Numbered from the stretch's first letter, positions 18,226 to 27,186 are shown. The stretch: 64,000 bases of DNA from Pseudanabaena galeata CCNP1313 (GCF_029910235.1 NZ_CP112874.1:2046001-2110000), one strand, 5' to 3'. Notes: generated by a model not told the origin, from the letters alone. Program-made: numbers and translations.

Positions 18226-19854
18226 TTAAAATAAGCGTTTGCCACCATCGGGGCGAATCGTATTCCAATTAGTTTTTGCTTGGGCTAACTGCTCTTCGGA
18301 GATTTTCGCTCCTTTTAAATCAGCCCCACATAGATTTGCCCCATTTAAATTTGCCTGACTCAAATAAGCTCCCTTCAAATTAGCGCCACTTAAATTTGCA
18401 CCCGACAAATCCGCTTTACTCATATAAGCCGATTGAAGATTCGCTTCACGTAAGTCAGCCAAAATCATTGAAGCACTACCCAAATCACACTTGATCAAGA
18501 TGGCACGGTGCATCTTTGCGTCACGCAAATTGGCACTATTTAACTTAGCTTGCGATAAATTAGCTCCTTGAAAGCTAGCACCAGTGAGATCACTATGGCA
18601 GAAATCAGCCTCCACTAATTTAGAACGACTCATGACAATCCCCGGAAGAGTTGCACTTCCAAAAGCGGCTTTAGAGTAATCTTGATTCGTAAAGTTACGC
18701 TTACCTTGATTGTATTCAACAATAACTCTACGTCCACCTTTAAGTTCACTAGTGCCAATACGACTACCCGATCTGGTATTACCCGATGTCAACATGCCAC
18801 TATTATCAAACTGGATTCCCTGATTATTGCCATATTTCTGAGATTGGATGCGTGAGTTAGGTGTTTGCGTCGCAGGTCTCACAGTCACAGAGGAAGGGGC
18901 AGAAGGCGGCGCATAATTTGCCGCTGGGGTAGTGGCTTTAGGTGGCTCATCAGGAATGCCGCCAGATTCTAAGGCTCGCAAAGCTTCTTCCGCCGAGCGA
19001 AATCTCAGTGATACTGACTGCTGAAGCAATTTCTCAAAAACGACTCTCAGGCGATCGCTTAGCTTAACTTGCGATTTCCAATTGATTTCACCTGTATAGG
19101 GATCATGGGGTAAGTCCTTAGGCGATCGTCCTGTCATCAGATACAAACAACTCATCGCTGTGGCATACAAGTCACTAGAGTAAACAGGGCGCATCGCCAT
19201 CTGCTCTGGTGGTGCAAAACCAGGTGTACCGATCGCAAAATTAGTTAATAAACCACTGGGATCATCATCAGCCGAGGGTTTATTAACTTGGCTAGAAACC
19301 GCACCAAAATCAATTAGTACCAATTGCCCATCTTGTTTGCGGCGCATGATGTTCGCAGGCTTAATATCACGATGAATTACCCCGTTTTCATGCATAAACC
19401 CAAGGGCTGGAAATATTTCTGAAAGGATCTTCCGAATCTCAATTTCGTTAAAGGCCCCACGTCTCTCAAATTCTTGCTTTAAAGTTTCACCATCGACAAA
19501 TTCTTGGACTAAGTAAAAATTACTATCTTCTTCAAAATAATCAAGTAAACGGGGAATCTGCGGATGGCTACCGATTTTGCCGAGGGTAAAAGCTTCACGC
19601 TCAAATAACTCTCGAGCCATTTTCATCACACTGGCGGATTGAGTGTTTGGGCGCAGTTGCTTGACCACACATGAAGGAAATCCAGGCAAGCCCTCATCAG
19701 CAGCCAGAAATGTTGCGCCAAATCCACCTTTGCCAAGTGGACGACTGGCACGGTAGCGATTTCGCAGCTTTAGATTAGAACCACAGGTCGCGCAAGTAAT
19801 GGCAAATGGTTCATTATTCGGATTAGCACAGTTCGGATTAACGCAATAACTCAC
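18226..19854 (-). CDS. spkB: SpkB-like Ser/Thr protein kinase with pentapeptide repeats
   Basis: About 542 residues from the GTG at 19854, chosen because the family starts MSYCVNPxC; a TTG at 19887 would add 11 residues. The order is: a cysteine motif CVNPNC...CATCG (zinc-ribbon-like), a Hanks-type kinase with glycine loop LGKGGFGATF, VVKQL lysine, catalytic HRDIKPANI, DFGAV and GTPGFAPPEQ, a low-complexity Pro/Ser linker, then pentapeptide repeats (ANLxxAxLxxANL) to the end. This is the architecture of Synechocystis SpkB, which is linked to oxidative stress and phosphorylation of glycyl-tRNA synthetase beta. All catalytic residues are present. It should be a soluble or membrane-peripheral kinase. 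Confidence 0.9.
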   Translation of the reverse strand: MSYCVNPNCANPNNEPFAITCATCGSNLKLRNRYRASRPLGKGGFGATFLAADEGLPGFPSCVVKQLRPNTQSASVMKMARELFEREAFTLGKIGSHPQIPRLLDYFEEDSNFYLVQEFVDGETLKQEFERRGAFNEIEIRKILSEIFPALGFMHENGVIHRDIKPANIMRRKQDGQLVLIDFGAVSSQVNKPSADDDPSGLLTNFAIGTPGFAPPEQMAMRPVYSSDLYATAMSCLYLMTGRSPKDLPHDPYTGEINWKSQVKLSDRLRVVFEKLLQQSVSLRFRSAEEALRALESGGIPDEPPKATTPAANYAPPSAPSSVTVRPATQTPNSRIQSQKYGNNQGIQFDNSGMLTSGNTRSGSRIGTSELKGGRRVIVEYNQGKRNFTNQDYSKAAFGSATLPGIVMSRSKLVEADFCHSDLTGASFQGANLSQAKLNSANLRDAKMHRAILIKCDLGSASMILADLREANLQSAYMSKADLSGANLSGANLKGAYLSQANLNGANLCGADLKGAKISEEQLAQAKTNWNTIRPDGGKRLF

Positions 19855-20000
19855 GGTTGATCGAAAGCCCAAGTGATGGTTGATCAAATCAAGTTGTAGG
19901 AATGGTAACAGTTTAATATGTCACTGACCTACGGAGACTCATAGCTTAAATCAAAAATAAATTAATTAAGTATATTTGTGATTAACTCTAGCAAATAAAT

Positions 20001-20747
20001 CTAAAAATCGTCGCTATTTGATACATCGGTATTGCCATAGGAGGAAGGACGGCTTGATGGTCTGCGTCTGCGTCCAGATGTGGCAGCAGTATCCTTAGTA
20101 GGCTCACCATAGTTATCAGATTCACTATTCCGATTTCGGGGACGCTCTCCGTTCATATTATCATCACTAGGTCTTGGGCGACGCTTGGGGCTGACAGGAC
20201 GAATATCACTTTCGTCGATATCAATCACTGAGTCATTACTATTAGCATCATTACTACTCCTTTTCGGACGACGAGATCGACGAGTATCTGTGGTGTCTCC
20301 ACGCAATTCGCTTGCCTCCGCACTGTTAGAAGAAATAGAACCTCTCATCCGACGTGATGGGTCACGATCGCGGCGGGGAGCTATTTCACGAGTAGGATCA
20401 ATTTCAACCCGATAATCAGAACCGATCGGTTCTTCGTCATCAACTAGAGGGCTAGAAGGCGCTCTTCGGGCTTGATTGGCTAAAGCTTGGCGCAGTACTA
20501 AAGACTCTACAGCAAACCATCCTGCAAAGCCCACGACTAAGACTTGGGCTAATTGCGTTGTAATTTCCATCCGAAAATTAAAAGCTAGCAAGATAATGCC
20601 GTATACCAAGGCGATCGCCGAGAAAAAAATATCGTGGTCGCGGGCTAGTTCAGGGCGAAAGTTGCGCACAAAATATAAACCCACTCCTCCTAAAGCGGCA
20701 ACAATTGCCAAAAGAATCATTAGCGGGTTGCCACCGATGTTGATCAT
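20001..20747 (-). CDS. ycf66: Ycf66 family membrane protein
   Basis: 248 residues. The N-terminal Ycf66 domain (about 1-90) has three membrane segments (for example PLMILLAIVAALGGVGLYFV and FAGWFAVESLVLRQALANQ). The C-terminal 150 residues are charged, low-complexity and rich in Arg, Ser and Asp, including runs like RRSRRPKRSSND, and are probably disordered on the cytoplasmic side. Ycf66 is conserved in cyanobacteria and some plastids; its function is unknown. It lies downstream of psbX on the same strand, separated by a strong hairpin, so the two may be transcribed separately. Confidence 0.88.
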   Translation of the reverse strand: MINIGGNPLMILLAIVAALGGVGLYFVRNFRPELARDHDIFFSAIALVYGIILLAFNFRMEITTQLAQVLVVGFAGWFAVESLVLRQALANQARRAPSSPLVDDEEPIGSDYRVEIDPTREIAPRRDRDPSRRMRGSISSNSAEASELRGDTTDTRRSRRPKRSSNDANSNDSVIDIDESDIRPVSPKRRPRPSDDNMNGERPRNRNSESDNYGEPTKDTAATSGRRRRPSSRPSSYGNTDVSNSDDF

Positions 20748-20880
20748 GGCTCTATATTTCTCCTAAATACCTGCATTTTTTGGTCTCAAACACTAAATGT
20801 ATGATTAACCAGTGTTTGGGACAGTCTTTGTTCATCAGTATAACAATACAGCGCTTTGACTTGATGCAAATTTCTCTAAG

Positions 20881-20941
20881 TCAAAGTCCAAAATAATAAA
20901 AGGCGGCGCAATGCGCCGCCTTTTATTATTTTGGACTTTGA
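20881..20941. terminator. Strong hairpin directly after psbX
   Basis: 29-bp perfect arms (20881-20909 and 20913-20941) around AAT, with core GGCGGCGC. It begins at the base next to the psbX stop codon on the minus strand, separating psbX from ycf66. Confidence 0.85.
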
Positions 20942-21061
20942 TTAACCTTTGCGGATAATGCGATCTTTTTGGCTAACGATCAAAACGGCTGCGAAAATTA
21001 GACCAAGAACTACGCCACCTGCGATAAGGCTGCCTAGAAAATTAGTTAACGATTGTGTCAT
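20942..21061 (-). CDS. psbX: Photosystem II protein PsbX
   Basis: A 39-residue peptide starting MTQSLTNFLGSLIAGG, with one membrane helix and ending VSQKDRIIRKG. The N-terminal SLxNFLxSL and C-terminal ISQKDxIxR pattern, the length and the single helix are those of PsbX, a low-molecular-mass photosystem II subunit near the quinone-exchange side. It is too short for routine gene finders. The ATG is the only start. ycf66 follows on the same strand. Confidence 0.87.
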   Translation of the reverse strand: MTQSLTNFLGSLIAGGVVLGLIFAAVLIVSQKDRIIRKG

Positions 21062-21150
21062 ATAGATATGTAGGTAAAGTTTTGATATACAGATTAAATT
21101 CTTAACATAATTTTAGCTTAAAAAGCTCAGGAGTCAGTCTTCTAAGACTC

Positions 21151-21209
21151 AAACCAAGGAATTTTTTGAAAGTGTTTTGAAGCAACACTTTCAAAAAATT
21201 CCTTGGTTT
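21151..21209. repeat. Long perfect hairpin, GTGTT...AACAC type
   Basis: 26-bp arms around TTGAAGC. The apex AGTGTT-TTGAAGC-AACACT closely resembles that of the hairpin at 28573-28625, although the outer arms differ. Confidence 0.8.
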
Positions 21210-21230
21210 AGTTTCGTTGCAACAATAATT

Positions 21231-21345
21231 TATAGCTGTCGCCATTTGTATTAGGACAAATCAAAACCCAAGAAGTGAGTGGCGGCGCGAAGCGCCGCCA
21301 CTCACTTCTTGGGTTTGTATCATAACAAAACTGGCGACAGCTATA
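21231..21345. mobile_element. Family B MITE
   Basis: TATAGCTGTCGCCA ends on both sides (inward reading), with a hairpin of AAACCCAAGAAGTGAGTGGC arms around a GCGAAGC apex. Confidence 0.75.
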
Positions 21346-21370
21346 TATAAGGGCTTCGCTCCAAAATAAA

Positions 21371-21419
21371 GAACCAGTTTTTGATGGTTTAGCGAAGCTA
21401 AACCATCAAAAACTGGTTC
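21371..21419. terminator. Hairpin downstream of psiE
   Basis: 23-bp perfect arms around GAA, core TTTAGCGAAGCTAAA. It lies about 40 bases past the psiE stop on the minus strand. Confidence 0.65.
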
Positions 21420-21458
21420 CAAACCCAAGCAACAGGAATAGGAAAAAGGAAGCTCGTT

Positions 21459-21932
21459 TTAATTTTTAGAGTTCTTGTTTTGGCTACGCACAATCCAGTA
21501 ACTGATTGATAGAGACAGAACTGCGATCGCCAAACCCGTAAGATCACCATCAGCTTTGGTGTCAAAGATAATGACTTTACGAGCAACCGCTGTTAGAGCT
21601 GTAATGATTACTAGCTCTAGTTGGATTGTATGGTGGCGCAAGTAAGCAGTGACATTTTCCATGAGTTCGAGTGCGATTAGCACATTCAGGAACATTCCAA
21701 ATATTTTGAGCAAAGGAATGCTGAAAGCCCCTCTAGGGTCACTTAAAAACAGGTCAATGGTGAGTATCCGCAATAGGTCAAATAATGCGCCAAAAATTAC
21801 TACAACTAAGGTGATCGCCATTACTTTAGAAACAATATTTTCAATTCTTCTAATTGCTTTTAAAAAGCTCTCATCAGTAAAAGCGTTCGCCAATACGCGA
21901 AATAGATTTTTAACCTGTTGACTCACATTCAT
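21459..21932 (-). CDS. PsiE-family inner membrane protein
   Basis: About 157 residues from the ATG at 21932; a GTG at 21944 is also possible. An N-terminal helical segment precedes four membrane segments (around AITLVVVIFGALFDLL, LLKIFGMFLNVLIALELMEN, LELVIITALTAVARK and AIAVLSLSISYWIV). The pattern F-L-x-V-L-I-A-L-E-L-x-E and VIITALTAVARKVI is that of the phosphate-starvation-inducible PsiE family. Function is unknown; in enterobacteria PsiE responds to phosphate limitation. No Pho box was identified here. Confidence 0.8.
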   Translation of the reverse strand: MNVSQQVKNLFRVLANAFTDESFLKAIRRIENIVSKVMAITLVVVIFGALFDLLRILTIDLFLSDPRGAFSIPLLKIFGMFLNVLIALELMENVTAYLRHHTIQLELVIITALTAVARKVIIFDTKADGDLTGLAIAVLSLSISYWIVRSQNKNSKN

Positions 21933-22032
21933 TAACAGACTCACACCATCTAAATTTCATATATAGCGATCTTTAGCCATAGAAAGTATAGCTGTCAATT
22001 GATCCGCAACTGCTAGATGTTCTATGAGATCA

Positions 22033-22159
22033 GCAATTCTCATTATGAAAACGATTTGGGTGTTTCCAGCGCCGAAGTCGCTGGAAACACCCAAATCGTT
22101 TTTTTGAAAGCCCGCCAACGGCGAGCTTTCAAAAAAACGATTTTTATAATGAGAATTGC
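22033..22159. mobile_element. Palindromic element E
   Basis: Terminal inverted repeats GCAATTCTCATTAT (22033-22046) and ATAATGAGAATTGC (22146-22159) enclose two independent hairpins. One carries the arm GATTTGGGTGTTTCCAGC, the other TTTTTTTGAAAGC. A half copy with the same end starts at 23495. Confidence 0.7.
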
Positions 22160-22218
22160 GGCTATGCGATCGCTTAAGCAAAGATTATATAGACTAAATA
22201 CATAGAACAAAAGTATAT

Positions 22219-22264
22219 AAGAATGATAAAATCATAGAATACAATCTATGATTTTATCATTCTT
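22219..22264. promoter_or_regulatory. 19-bp palindrome touching the start codon of the LysR gene
   Basis: Perfect 19-bp arms AAGAATGATAAAATCATAG and complement (22219-22237, 22246-22264) with an 8-base centre. The right arm ends at the base before the ATG. No Shine-Dalgarno lies between. It could be an operator for autoregulation or an RNA hairpin limiting initiation. Confidence 0.6.
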
Positions 22265-23209
22265 ATGAGTTACCACCTATCTGATTCTCAATTAGCTAGT
22301 CATATCACACTGCATCAGTTGCAGGTCTTTGAGGTGGCGGCTCGACATGGTAGCTATACCCGTGCAGCCGAGGAGTTATTCCTAACCCAACCCACAGTTT
22401 CAATGCAGATTAAACATTTGACAAAGGCGATCGGGATGCCTTTGTTTGAGCAGGTAGGCAAAAAACTTTTTTTAACTCAGGCTGGTCGAGAGTTGTTCAC
22501 CACTTGCCAAGAGATTTTTGGACGCATATCTCAATTTGAGATGAGTGTTGCCGACATGAAGGGACTAAAACAGGGATATCTCAAGATAACAGTGGTGACA
22601 ACAGCAAAATATGTGATCCCACGTTTACTGGGCCCATTTTGTCAGCGTTATCCTGGGGTGGAAATATCTCTGAAGGTAACTAACCATAGCGGTATTTTAG
22701 AGAGGCTATCTGAGAATAAGGATGATCTATATATTTTGAGTCAAGTTCCCGATGAGCCTGATGTCAAGGCGCACCCATTTCTAGCCAACCCATTAGTTGT
22801 CCTAGCAAACCATGATCACCCATTAGCAAATGAAAAAAATATTCCGATTCAAAAGTTAGCTGATGAGCCATTTATCACGAGAGAGTCGGGTTCTGGGACA
22901 AGGGGATATGTACAAAGGTTATTTGATGAACACAAAGTTACGCCCAAAGTAAAAATGGAGCTTGCAAGTAATGAGGCAATTAAGCAGGCGATCGCAGGAG
23001 GTCTAGGGATCTCAGTTTTGTCGCGCCATACGATCGCCTTAGAAGGGGCTTCAGGACAAATTGCGATTTTAGATGTGGAGAATTTTCCGATCCACTGTCA
23101 CTGGTATGTTATTCATCTAGCAGGTAAGCAGCTATCGGTAGTTGCTCAGGCTTTTCTGGAGTACTTGCAAACTGAAGGAAAGCAGATTGCGGAAAATACT
23201 ACATGGTAA
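22265..23209 (+). CDS. LysR-type regulator, CmpR/CcmR-like
   Basis: 314 residues. The N-terminal winged helix-turn-helix (LHQLQVFEVAARHGSYTRAA then ELFLTQPTVSMQIKHL) is followed by the type 2 periplasmic-binding-like effector domain (about 105-305). The segments TTAKYVIPRLLGPFCQRYPG and VTNHSGILERL are close to CmpR/NdhR (CcmR), the regulators of inorganic carbon uptake genes in cyanobacteria that sense photorespiratory metabolites. The exact paralogue cannot be decided without a tree. A perfect palindrome directly before the ATG suggests autoregulation. A 15-bp-arm terminator overlaps the stop codon. Confidence 0.85.
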   Translation: MSYHLSDSQLASHITLHQLQVFEVAARHGSYTRAAEELFLTQPTVSMQIKHLTKAIGMPLFEQVGKKLFLTQAGRELFTTCQEIFGRISQFEMSVADMKGLKQGYLKITVVTTAKYVIPRLLGPFCQRYPGVEISLKVTNHSGILERLSENKDDLYILSQVPDEPDVKAHPFLANPLVVLANHDHPLANEKNIPIQKLADEPFITRESGSGTRGYVQRLFDEHKVTPKVKMELASNEAIKQAIAGGLGISVLSRHTIALEGASGQIAILDVENFPIHCHWYVIHLAGKQLSVVAQAFLEYLQTEGKQIAENTTW

Positions 23210-23241
23210 AAGAGAGTGAATGCTTTGCATTCACTCTCTTT
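23209..23241. terminator. Terminator after the LysR gene
   Basis: 15-bp perfect arms AAAGAGAGTGAATGC and complement around TTT, starting in the stop codon. It also lies eight bases past the 3' end of tRNA-Cys on the other strand and can serve both. Confidence 0.85.
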
Positions 23242-23248
23242 AAGAAAA

Positions 23249-23319
<71 letters not shown>

Positions 23320-23373
23320 GAACGGATAATGAGTATAACAAACTAATGTAATTAGTTGCAAATTTTTGATTGC

Positions 23374-23491
23374 TATAGCAATGTAAGTTTTGCTTAGGAT
23401 ATAAAACCTAAAAGATGAGTGGCGGCGCGAAGCGCCGCCACTCATCTTTTAGGTTTTGATTTTTGTCCGAGCTATCTCTTACATTGCTATA
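23374..23491. mobile_element. Family B MITE
   Basis: TATAGCAATGTAAG at both inward-read ends, and a hairpin with AAAGATGAGTGGCGGC arms around GCGAAGC. The base just before it also fits the palindrome TTGCTATAGCAA, suggesting insertion beside an older end. Confidence 0.75.
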
Positions 23492-23494
23492 GCA

Positions 23495-23599
23495 GCAATT
23501 CTCATTATAAAAACCTTTTTGAAAGCTCTCCGTTGACGGGCTTTCAAAAAACCGCTTCTGGTGTTTACATCGCTGAAGGCGCTTGAAAAAACCAGAAGC
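23495..23599. repeat. Half copy of element E
   Basis: Starts GCAATTCTCATTATAAAAAC, followed by a GAAAGCTCTCCGTTGACGGG type hairpin and a partial second stem. The right terminus is missing. Confidence 0.55.
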
Positions 23600-23646
23600 A
23601 AGATTGAAGCAAGTCAGCCTAAGGCTGACTTGCTTCAATCTTGCTT
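23596..23646. terminator. Terminator directly after corC/hlyC
   Basis: 24-bp perfect arms around TAA (23596-23619, 23623-23646). It adjoins the stop codon of the minus-strand gene. Confidence 0.85.
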
Positions 23647-24990
23647 TTAGGTTCGCTTAGTACTTTTGGGATCTTCGTCTACTGGTGGTAATGGTGGAGA
23701 GAGATTAACTAGTACTTTATCTACACGGTTACCATCCATATCAACGACTTCAAAGCGCATTCTTTCCCAAGTAAAGTGTTCGCCAACCATGGGAATATGC
23801 CTGAGATAGGTCATCATCAATCCACCGAGGGTGTGGTAATTATGCTCTTTTTCAAAGGGTAGCTCCTCAACTTCGAGGATTTCTTTGAGGCGATCGCTAG
23901 AAATCATGCCATCGATCAACCAAGACCCATCTTCTCGCTGCATCGCATCGGGATCACCTTGGCGATCGCTGGATGGCAAGTCACCAACGATCGCTTCGAG
24001 CAAATCAGTAAGAGTCACAAGTCCCTCAACACCACCATACTCATCAGTCACCATCGCGACGCGATCGCCAGATTGCTTGAACTGCTCTAATACGCTCAAG
24101 GCACTAGCTGTCTCTGCAACATATAAAGGCGGGCTGCTAACTTTAACTAGATCGATCTGCTGCCCCTTAAGACTTGCATTGAGGAATTCTTTGATTTCGA
24201 CAATGCCGACGCAATCATCGAGGTTTTCTCTGGCTACAGGAAAGCGTGAATGTCCACTCTCCAAAACTTCGCGCTGCGTTTCTTCAAACGGGGCATCGAC
24301 ATCCAGCCAGTCGATTTCAGTACGCGGAGTCATTAGAGATTTGATCGGGCGATCGCCTAAACGAAAAACACGCTCAACCATGTCATGCTCAGCTTCTTCA
24401 AACATCCCCGACTCAGCACCCTGAGCAATCATCACCTTAATTTCTTCTTCTGTAACTTGTGATTCTTCAGTTGCCTGAATCCCTAGTAAGCCAAGTAAAG
24501 CTTCGGTGGAAATGCTTAGCAAATAGACAACAGGAGTACCAAAATTAGCAAGAAATCGCATTGGCGGGGCAACGGCACAGGCAATCTGCTCGGCATTGCT
24601 CATTGCTAAGCGCTTAGGTACAAGCTCACCAACCACCAGAGATAGGTAAGTAATGATACCGACCACAATCGCAAAGCTAAAGGTTTCGCTATAGGGTTGT
24701 AGCAGGGGGACAGTATCTAATGATTTTTGCAAGGTTTTTGCCACGGTTGCGCCACCCAATGCACCGCTTAAAATCCCGATTAAGGTGATGCCAATTTGTA
24801 CAGTTGACAAAAAATTATTAGGTGAGGCGATCAGTCTTAAAGCTGCTCTGGCTTTTGCATTTCCTTCCTTTGCCCATTGCTCTAGGCGCACTCTGCGAGC
24901 AGAAACAATCGCTAGCTCGGACATCGAAAAAACACCATTGGCAATAATTAGCAAAATGATGAGTAAAGCTTCAAAAGCGAGGGAAGACAT
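23647..24990 (-). CDS. HlyC/CorC (CNNM-type) membrane protein
   Basis: 447 residues. A DUF21/CNNM membrane domain (about 1-190) contains small-residue motifs such as SELAIVSARRVRLE and GELVPKRLAMSN. A CBS pair follows (about 205-335, with MTPRTEIDWLDVD and YGGVEGLVTLTDLLEAIVGD), then the CorC_HlyC accessory domain (about 345-430). Family members are implicated in magnesium or cobalt export and resistance. The older name hemolysin C is historical and does not imply toxicity. All domains are intact. A perfect hairpin terminates the gene. Confidence 0.9.
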   Translation of the reverse strand: MSSLAFEALLIILLIIANGVFSMSELAIVSARRVRLEQWAKEGNAKARAALRLIASPNNFLSTVQIGITLIGILSGALGGATVAKTLQKSLDTVPLLQPYSETFSFAIVVGIITYLSLVVGELVPKRLAMSNAEQIACAVAPPMRFLANFGTPVVYLLSISTEALLGLLGIQATEESQVTEEEIKVMIAQGAESGMFEEAEHDMVERVFRLGDRPIKSLMTPRTEIDWLDVDAPFEETQREVLESGHSRFPVARENLDDCVGIVEIKEFLNASLKGQQIDLVKVSSPPLYVAETASALSVLEQFKQSGDRVAMVTDEYGGVEGLVTLTDLLEAIVGDLPSSDRQGDPDAMQREDGSWLIDGMISSDRLKEILEVEELPFEKEHNYHTLGGLMMTYLRHIPMVGEHFTWERMRFEVVDMDGNRVDKVLVNLSPPLPPVDEDPKSTKRT

Positions 24991-25116
24991 TGTTTTGGGT
25001 CAGAACGACTTTATGGGAATCGTTTGTGAAATTTATTAATAGTAGATATATATTCTCATACCAAATTTTGTGTCAAGTTGCTTAAGACTAAAATAAAGGG
25101 TTGGAGATTAATGCAA

Positions 25117-25153
25117 ATTTTTAATGGCGCGGCTTAGCCGCGCCATTAAAAAT
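25117..25153. terminator. Terminator after malQ
   Basis: 17-bp arms ATTTTTAATGGCGCGGC and complement around TTA, about 20 bases past the malQ stop on the minus strand. Confidence 0.85.
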
Positions 25154-25173
25154 CTAAATCGTACAGATATTTT

Positions 25174-26703
25174 TTAGCGGCTATACAGTTGGGTAATTTC
25201 AAGTAGGAGATCGCTGAGATCTTGATTTAGCAAATCGGGATCGCTATAGCGCCAGCCCCAATTGCCTGTGGCTGTGGCGGGAGTATTCATCCGCGCATTG
25301 TTGTCCAAGCCGAGAATATCCTGCAACGGCACGATCGCAATTACCGACACAGCCGCCATCGCCATACGGATTAGCACCCAGTTAATCGGTTCACCTGCGG
25401 CAAATCCGACTATATATTTGTAAAATAGTCCCTTTTCGTACTTACTCGCCCTTTGCCACCAACCCACAGCCGTATCATTGTCATGGGTTCCTGTGTAGAC
25501 AGCACTATTTCGCACATAGTTGTGTGGGAGATGGAAATTGTCAGAGCCGCCGCCAAAGGCAAACATCAAGACGCGCATCCCAGGAAACCCAAAATCATCC
25601 CGCAACTTATCAACTTCAGGAGTGATCACACCAAGATCTTCGGCAAGAATTGGTAACTCACCCATTACCTCATTTAGCTTGGTAAATAGTTCTGTCCCAG
25701 GAGCAACTTTCCATTCGCCCTTAATTGCGTTTTCTTCACCTGCGGGAACTTGCCAAAAAGCCTCAAAGCCTCGGAAATGATCGATCCGAATAATATCTAC
25801 ATAACGATTTAGAAAGCGAAAGCGATCGATCCACCATGCAAAGTGAGTTTCTTGGAGATATTCCCAGTTATAAACAGGGTTACCCCATAGTTGACCTGTG
25901 GCACTGAAATAGTCAGGTGGTACGCCTGCCATCTGCGCGACTTCATAGGTGTCAGGATCGAGGGCAAAGTTTTCGGGATTTGCCCAAACATCAGCACTAT
26001 TGTGAGATACATAAATGGGAATATCACCAATAATCTGAATGTTTCGCATATTGGCATATTGCTTTAGCTTCAGCCATTGATCAAAAAAGACGAATTGCAC
26101 AAATCTTTGAAACTCAATTTGCTCGTGTAGTTCTTCGCGCTTTTGTTGCAATGCTTGTGGCTCGCGTCTGGCGATCGCAGGTTCCCAATTATTCCAAAGA
26201 ACTTTAGGATTTTGTTCATGCAGGGTCATGAATAGCACATAGTCTTCGAGCCAGTCAGCTTCTTCGTAGCAAAACTTTTTGAATTGCTCTTGGAGCAAAT
26301 ATAGATCATGATGATGTTGGAGATCTTGATTAACATAGCCTTGTTGAAATCTCTCAAAAGCAATCTCTAGTAACTTGCGTTTGTATGGCATTACTGCCTC
26401 AAAATCAACGCGATTTTGGTCAAAATCAGGAATATCAGCCCAATCCTCTTCCTTGAGTAAATGTTGCTTTGCTAATAGTTCAGGGCTGATCAGATAAGGG
26501 CTACCTGCGATCGCGCTAAAGCTCATATAGGGAGAGTTACCATATCCTGTGGGGCCAAGGGGTAGCACTTGCCACAGCTTTTGACCACTACGCGATAAAA
26601 ACTCAATAAACTGATAAGCCGTCTCTCCTAAATCCCCAATCCCAAATTTGCTGGGTAGTGAGGTTGGATGCAACAAAATTCCACTAGCACGTTGAAAAGC
26701 CAT
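25174..26703 (-). CDS. malQ: 4-alpha-glucanotransferase (amylomaltase)
   Basis: About 509 residues from the ATG at 26703; a GTG two codons upstream is possible. This GH77 enzyme transfers alpha-1,4-glucan segments in glycogen metabolism. The landmarks are SGILLHPTSLPSKFGIGDLG at the start, IGDIPIYVSHNSADVW, the nucleophile region IIRIDHFRGFEAFW, the acid/base region PILAEDLGVI and the transition-state Asp in YTGTHDNDTAVGWW. The sequence is complete. It is monocistronic here, with a hairpin after the stop. It may work with the alpha-amylase at 49597, though they are far apart. Confidence 0.95.
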   Translation of the reverse strand: MAFQRASGILLHPTSLPSKFGIGDLGETAYQFIEFLSRSGQKLWQVLPLGPTGYGNSPYMSFSAIAGSPYLISPELLAKQHLLKEEDWADIPDFDQNRVDFEAVMPYKRKLLEIAFERFQQGYVNQDLQHHHDLYLLQEQFKKFCYEEADWLEDYVLFMTLHEQNPKVLWNNWEPAIARREPQALQQKREELHEQIEFQRFVQFVFFDQWLKLKQYANMRNIQIIGDIPIYVSHNSADVWANPENFALDPDTYEVAQMAGVPPDYFSATGQLWGNPVYNWEYLQETHFAWWIDRFRFLNRYVDIIRIDHFRGFEAFWQVPAGEENAIKGEWKVAPGTELFTKLNEVMGELPILAEDLGVITPEVDKLRDDFGFPGMRVLMFAFGGGSDNFHLPHNYVRNSAVYTGTHDNDTAVGWWQRASKYEKGLFYKYIVGFAAGEPINWVLIRMAMAAVSVIAIVPLQDILGLDNNARMNTPATATGNWGWRYSDPDLLNQDLSDLLLEITQLYSR

Positions 26704-26816
26704 AAACACAAAATTTCTAGATCTGGCTTTACTTTACCGCCTTATGAGGAGAAGTTTGTCAATGAAAATACGCTCATTTACAAACTTCTCTAGCTAACAA
26801 AGGGCTTAGTTGTAAA

Positions 26817-26873
26817 ACAAAGACTGATTTTTGACCACACGGCGAAGCCGTGTGGTCAAAAATCAGTCTTTGT
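26817..26873. repeat. 27-bp-arm perfect hairpin with GGCGAAGCC apex
   Basis: Arms 26817-26843 and 26847-26873 around GAA. It is upstream of malQ and not obviously at the end of any gene. Confidence 0.8.
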
Positions 26874-26905
26874 TTAAGTAGCTCACCATAATTCAAACCT
26901 AGAAC

Positions 26906-27018
26906 TATAGCAATGTAAGTTTTGCTTAGGACATAAAACCAAAAAGATGAGTGGCGCGAAGCGCCGCCACTCATCTTTTTGGTTTTGATTTGTCCTATCT
27001 ATCTCTTGCGTTGCTATA
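26906..27018. mobile_element. Family B MITE
   Basis: TATAGCAATGTAAG and TATAGCAACGCAAGAG ends. The stem has ...GATGAGTGGCGCGAAGCGCCGCC at the centre, with the left arm missing three bases (CGG) relative to the right. Confidence 0.75.
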
Positions 27019-27112
27019 GGAGTTGTCTCGACCTCTACGCGGGCAGGACAGTTTTTTAGGTTTTTAGTTTACTTATGTCTAGCTACTTATCAAAATGTAG
27101 AGTTCTTATTTA

Positions 27113-27179
27113 ACGTGAGTTCGATATAGCCATTTGCGGCGTGCAAAGCACGCCGCAAATGGCTATATCGAACTCACGT
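27113..27179. mobile_element. Short family A MITE (67 bp) with target duplication
   Basis: A near-perfect palindrome in which both ends read ACGTGAGTTCGATATAGCC around the gcggcgtgcaaagcacgccgc stem. The second hairpin of the 111-bp form is absent. Flanked by TTATTTA on both sides (27106-27112, 27180-27186). Confidence 0.88.
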
Positions 27180-27186
27180 TTATTTA

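Larger units (their letters stand above)
21062..21458. other. Gene-free stretch filled by palindromes
   Basis: Between psbX and psiE there is no gene. The stretch holds a 26-bp-arm hairpin (21151-21209), a family B MITE (21231-21345), a 23-bp-arm hairpin (21371-21419) and about 90 bases upstream of psbX that must contain its promoter. Confidence 0.7.
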
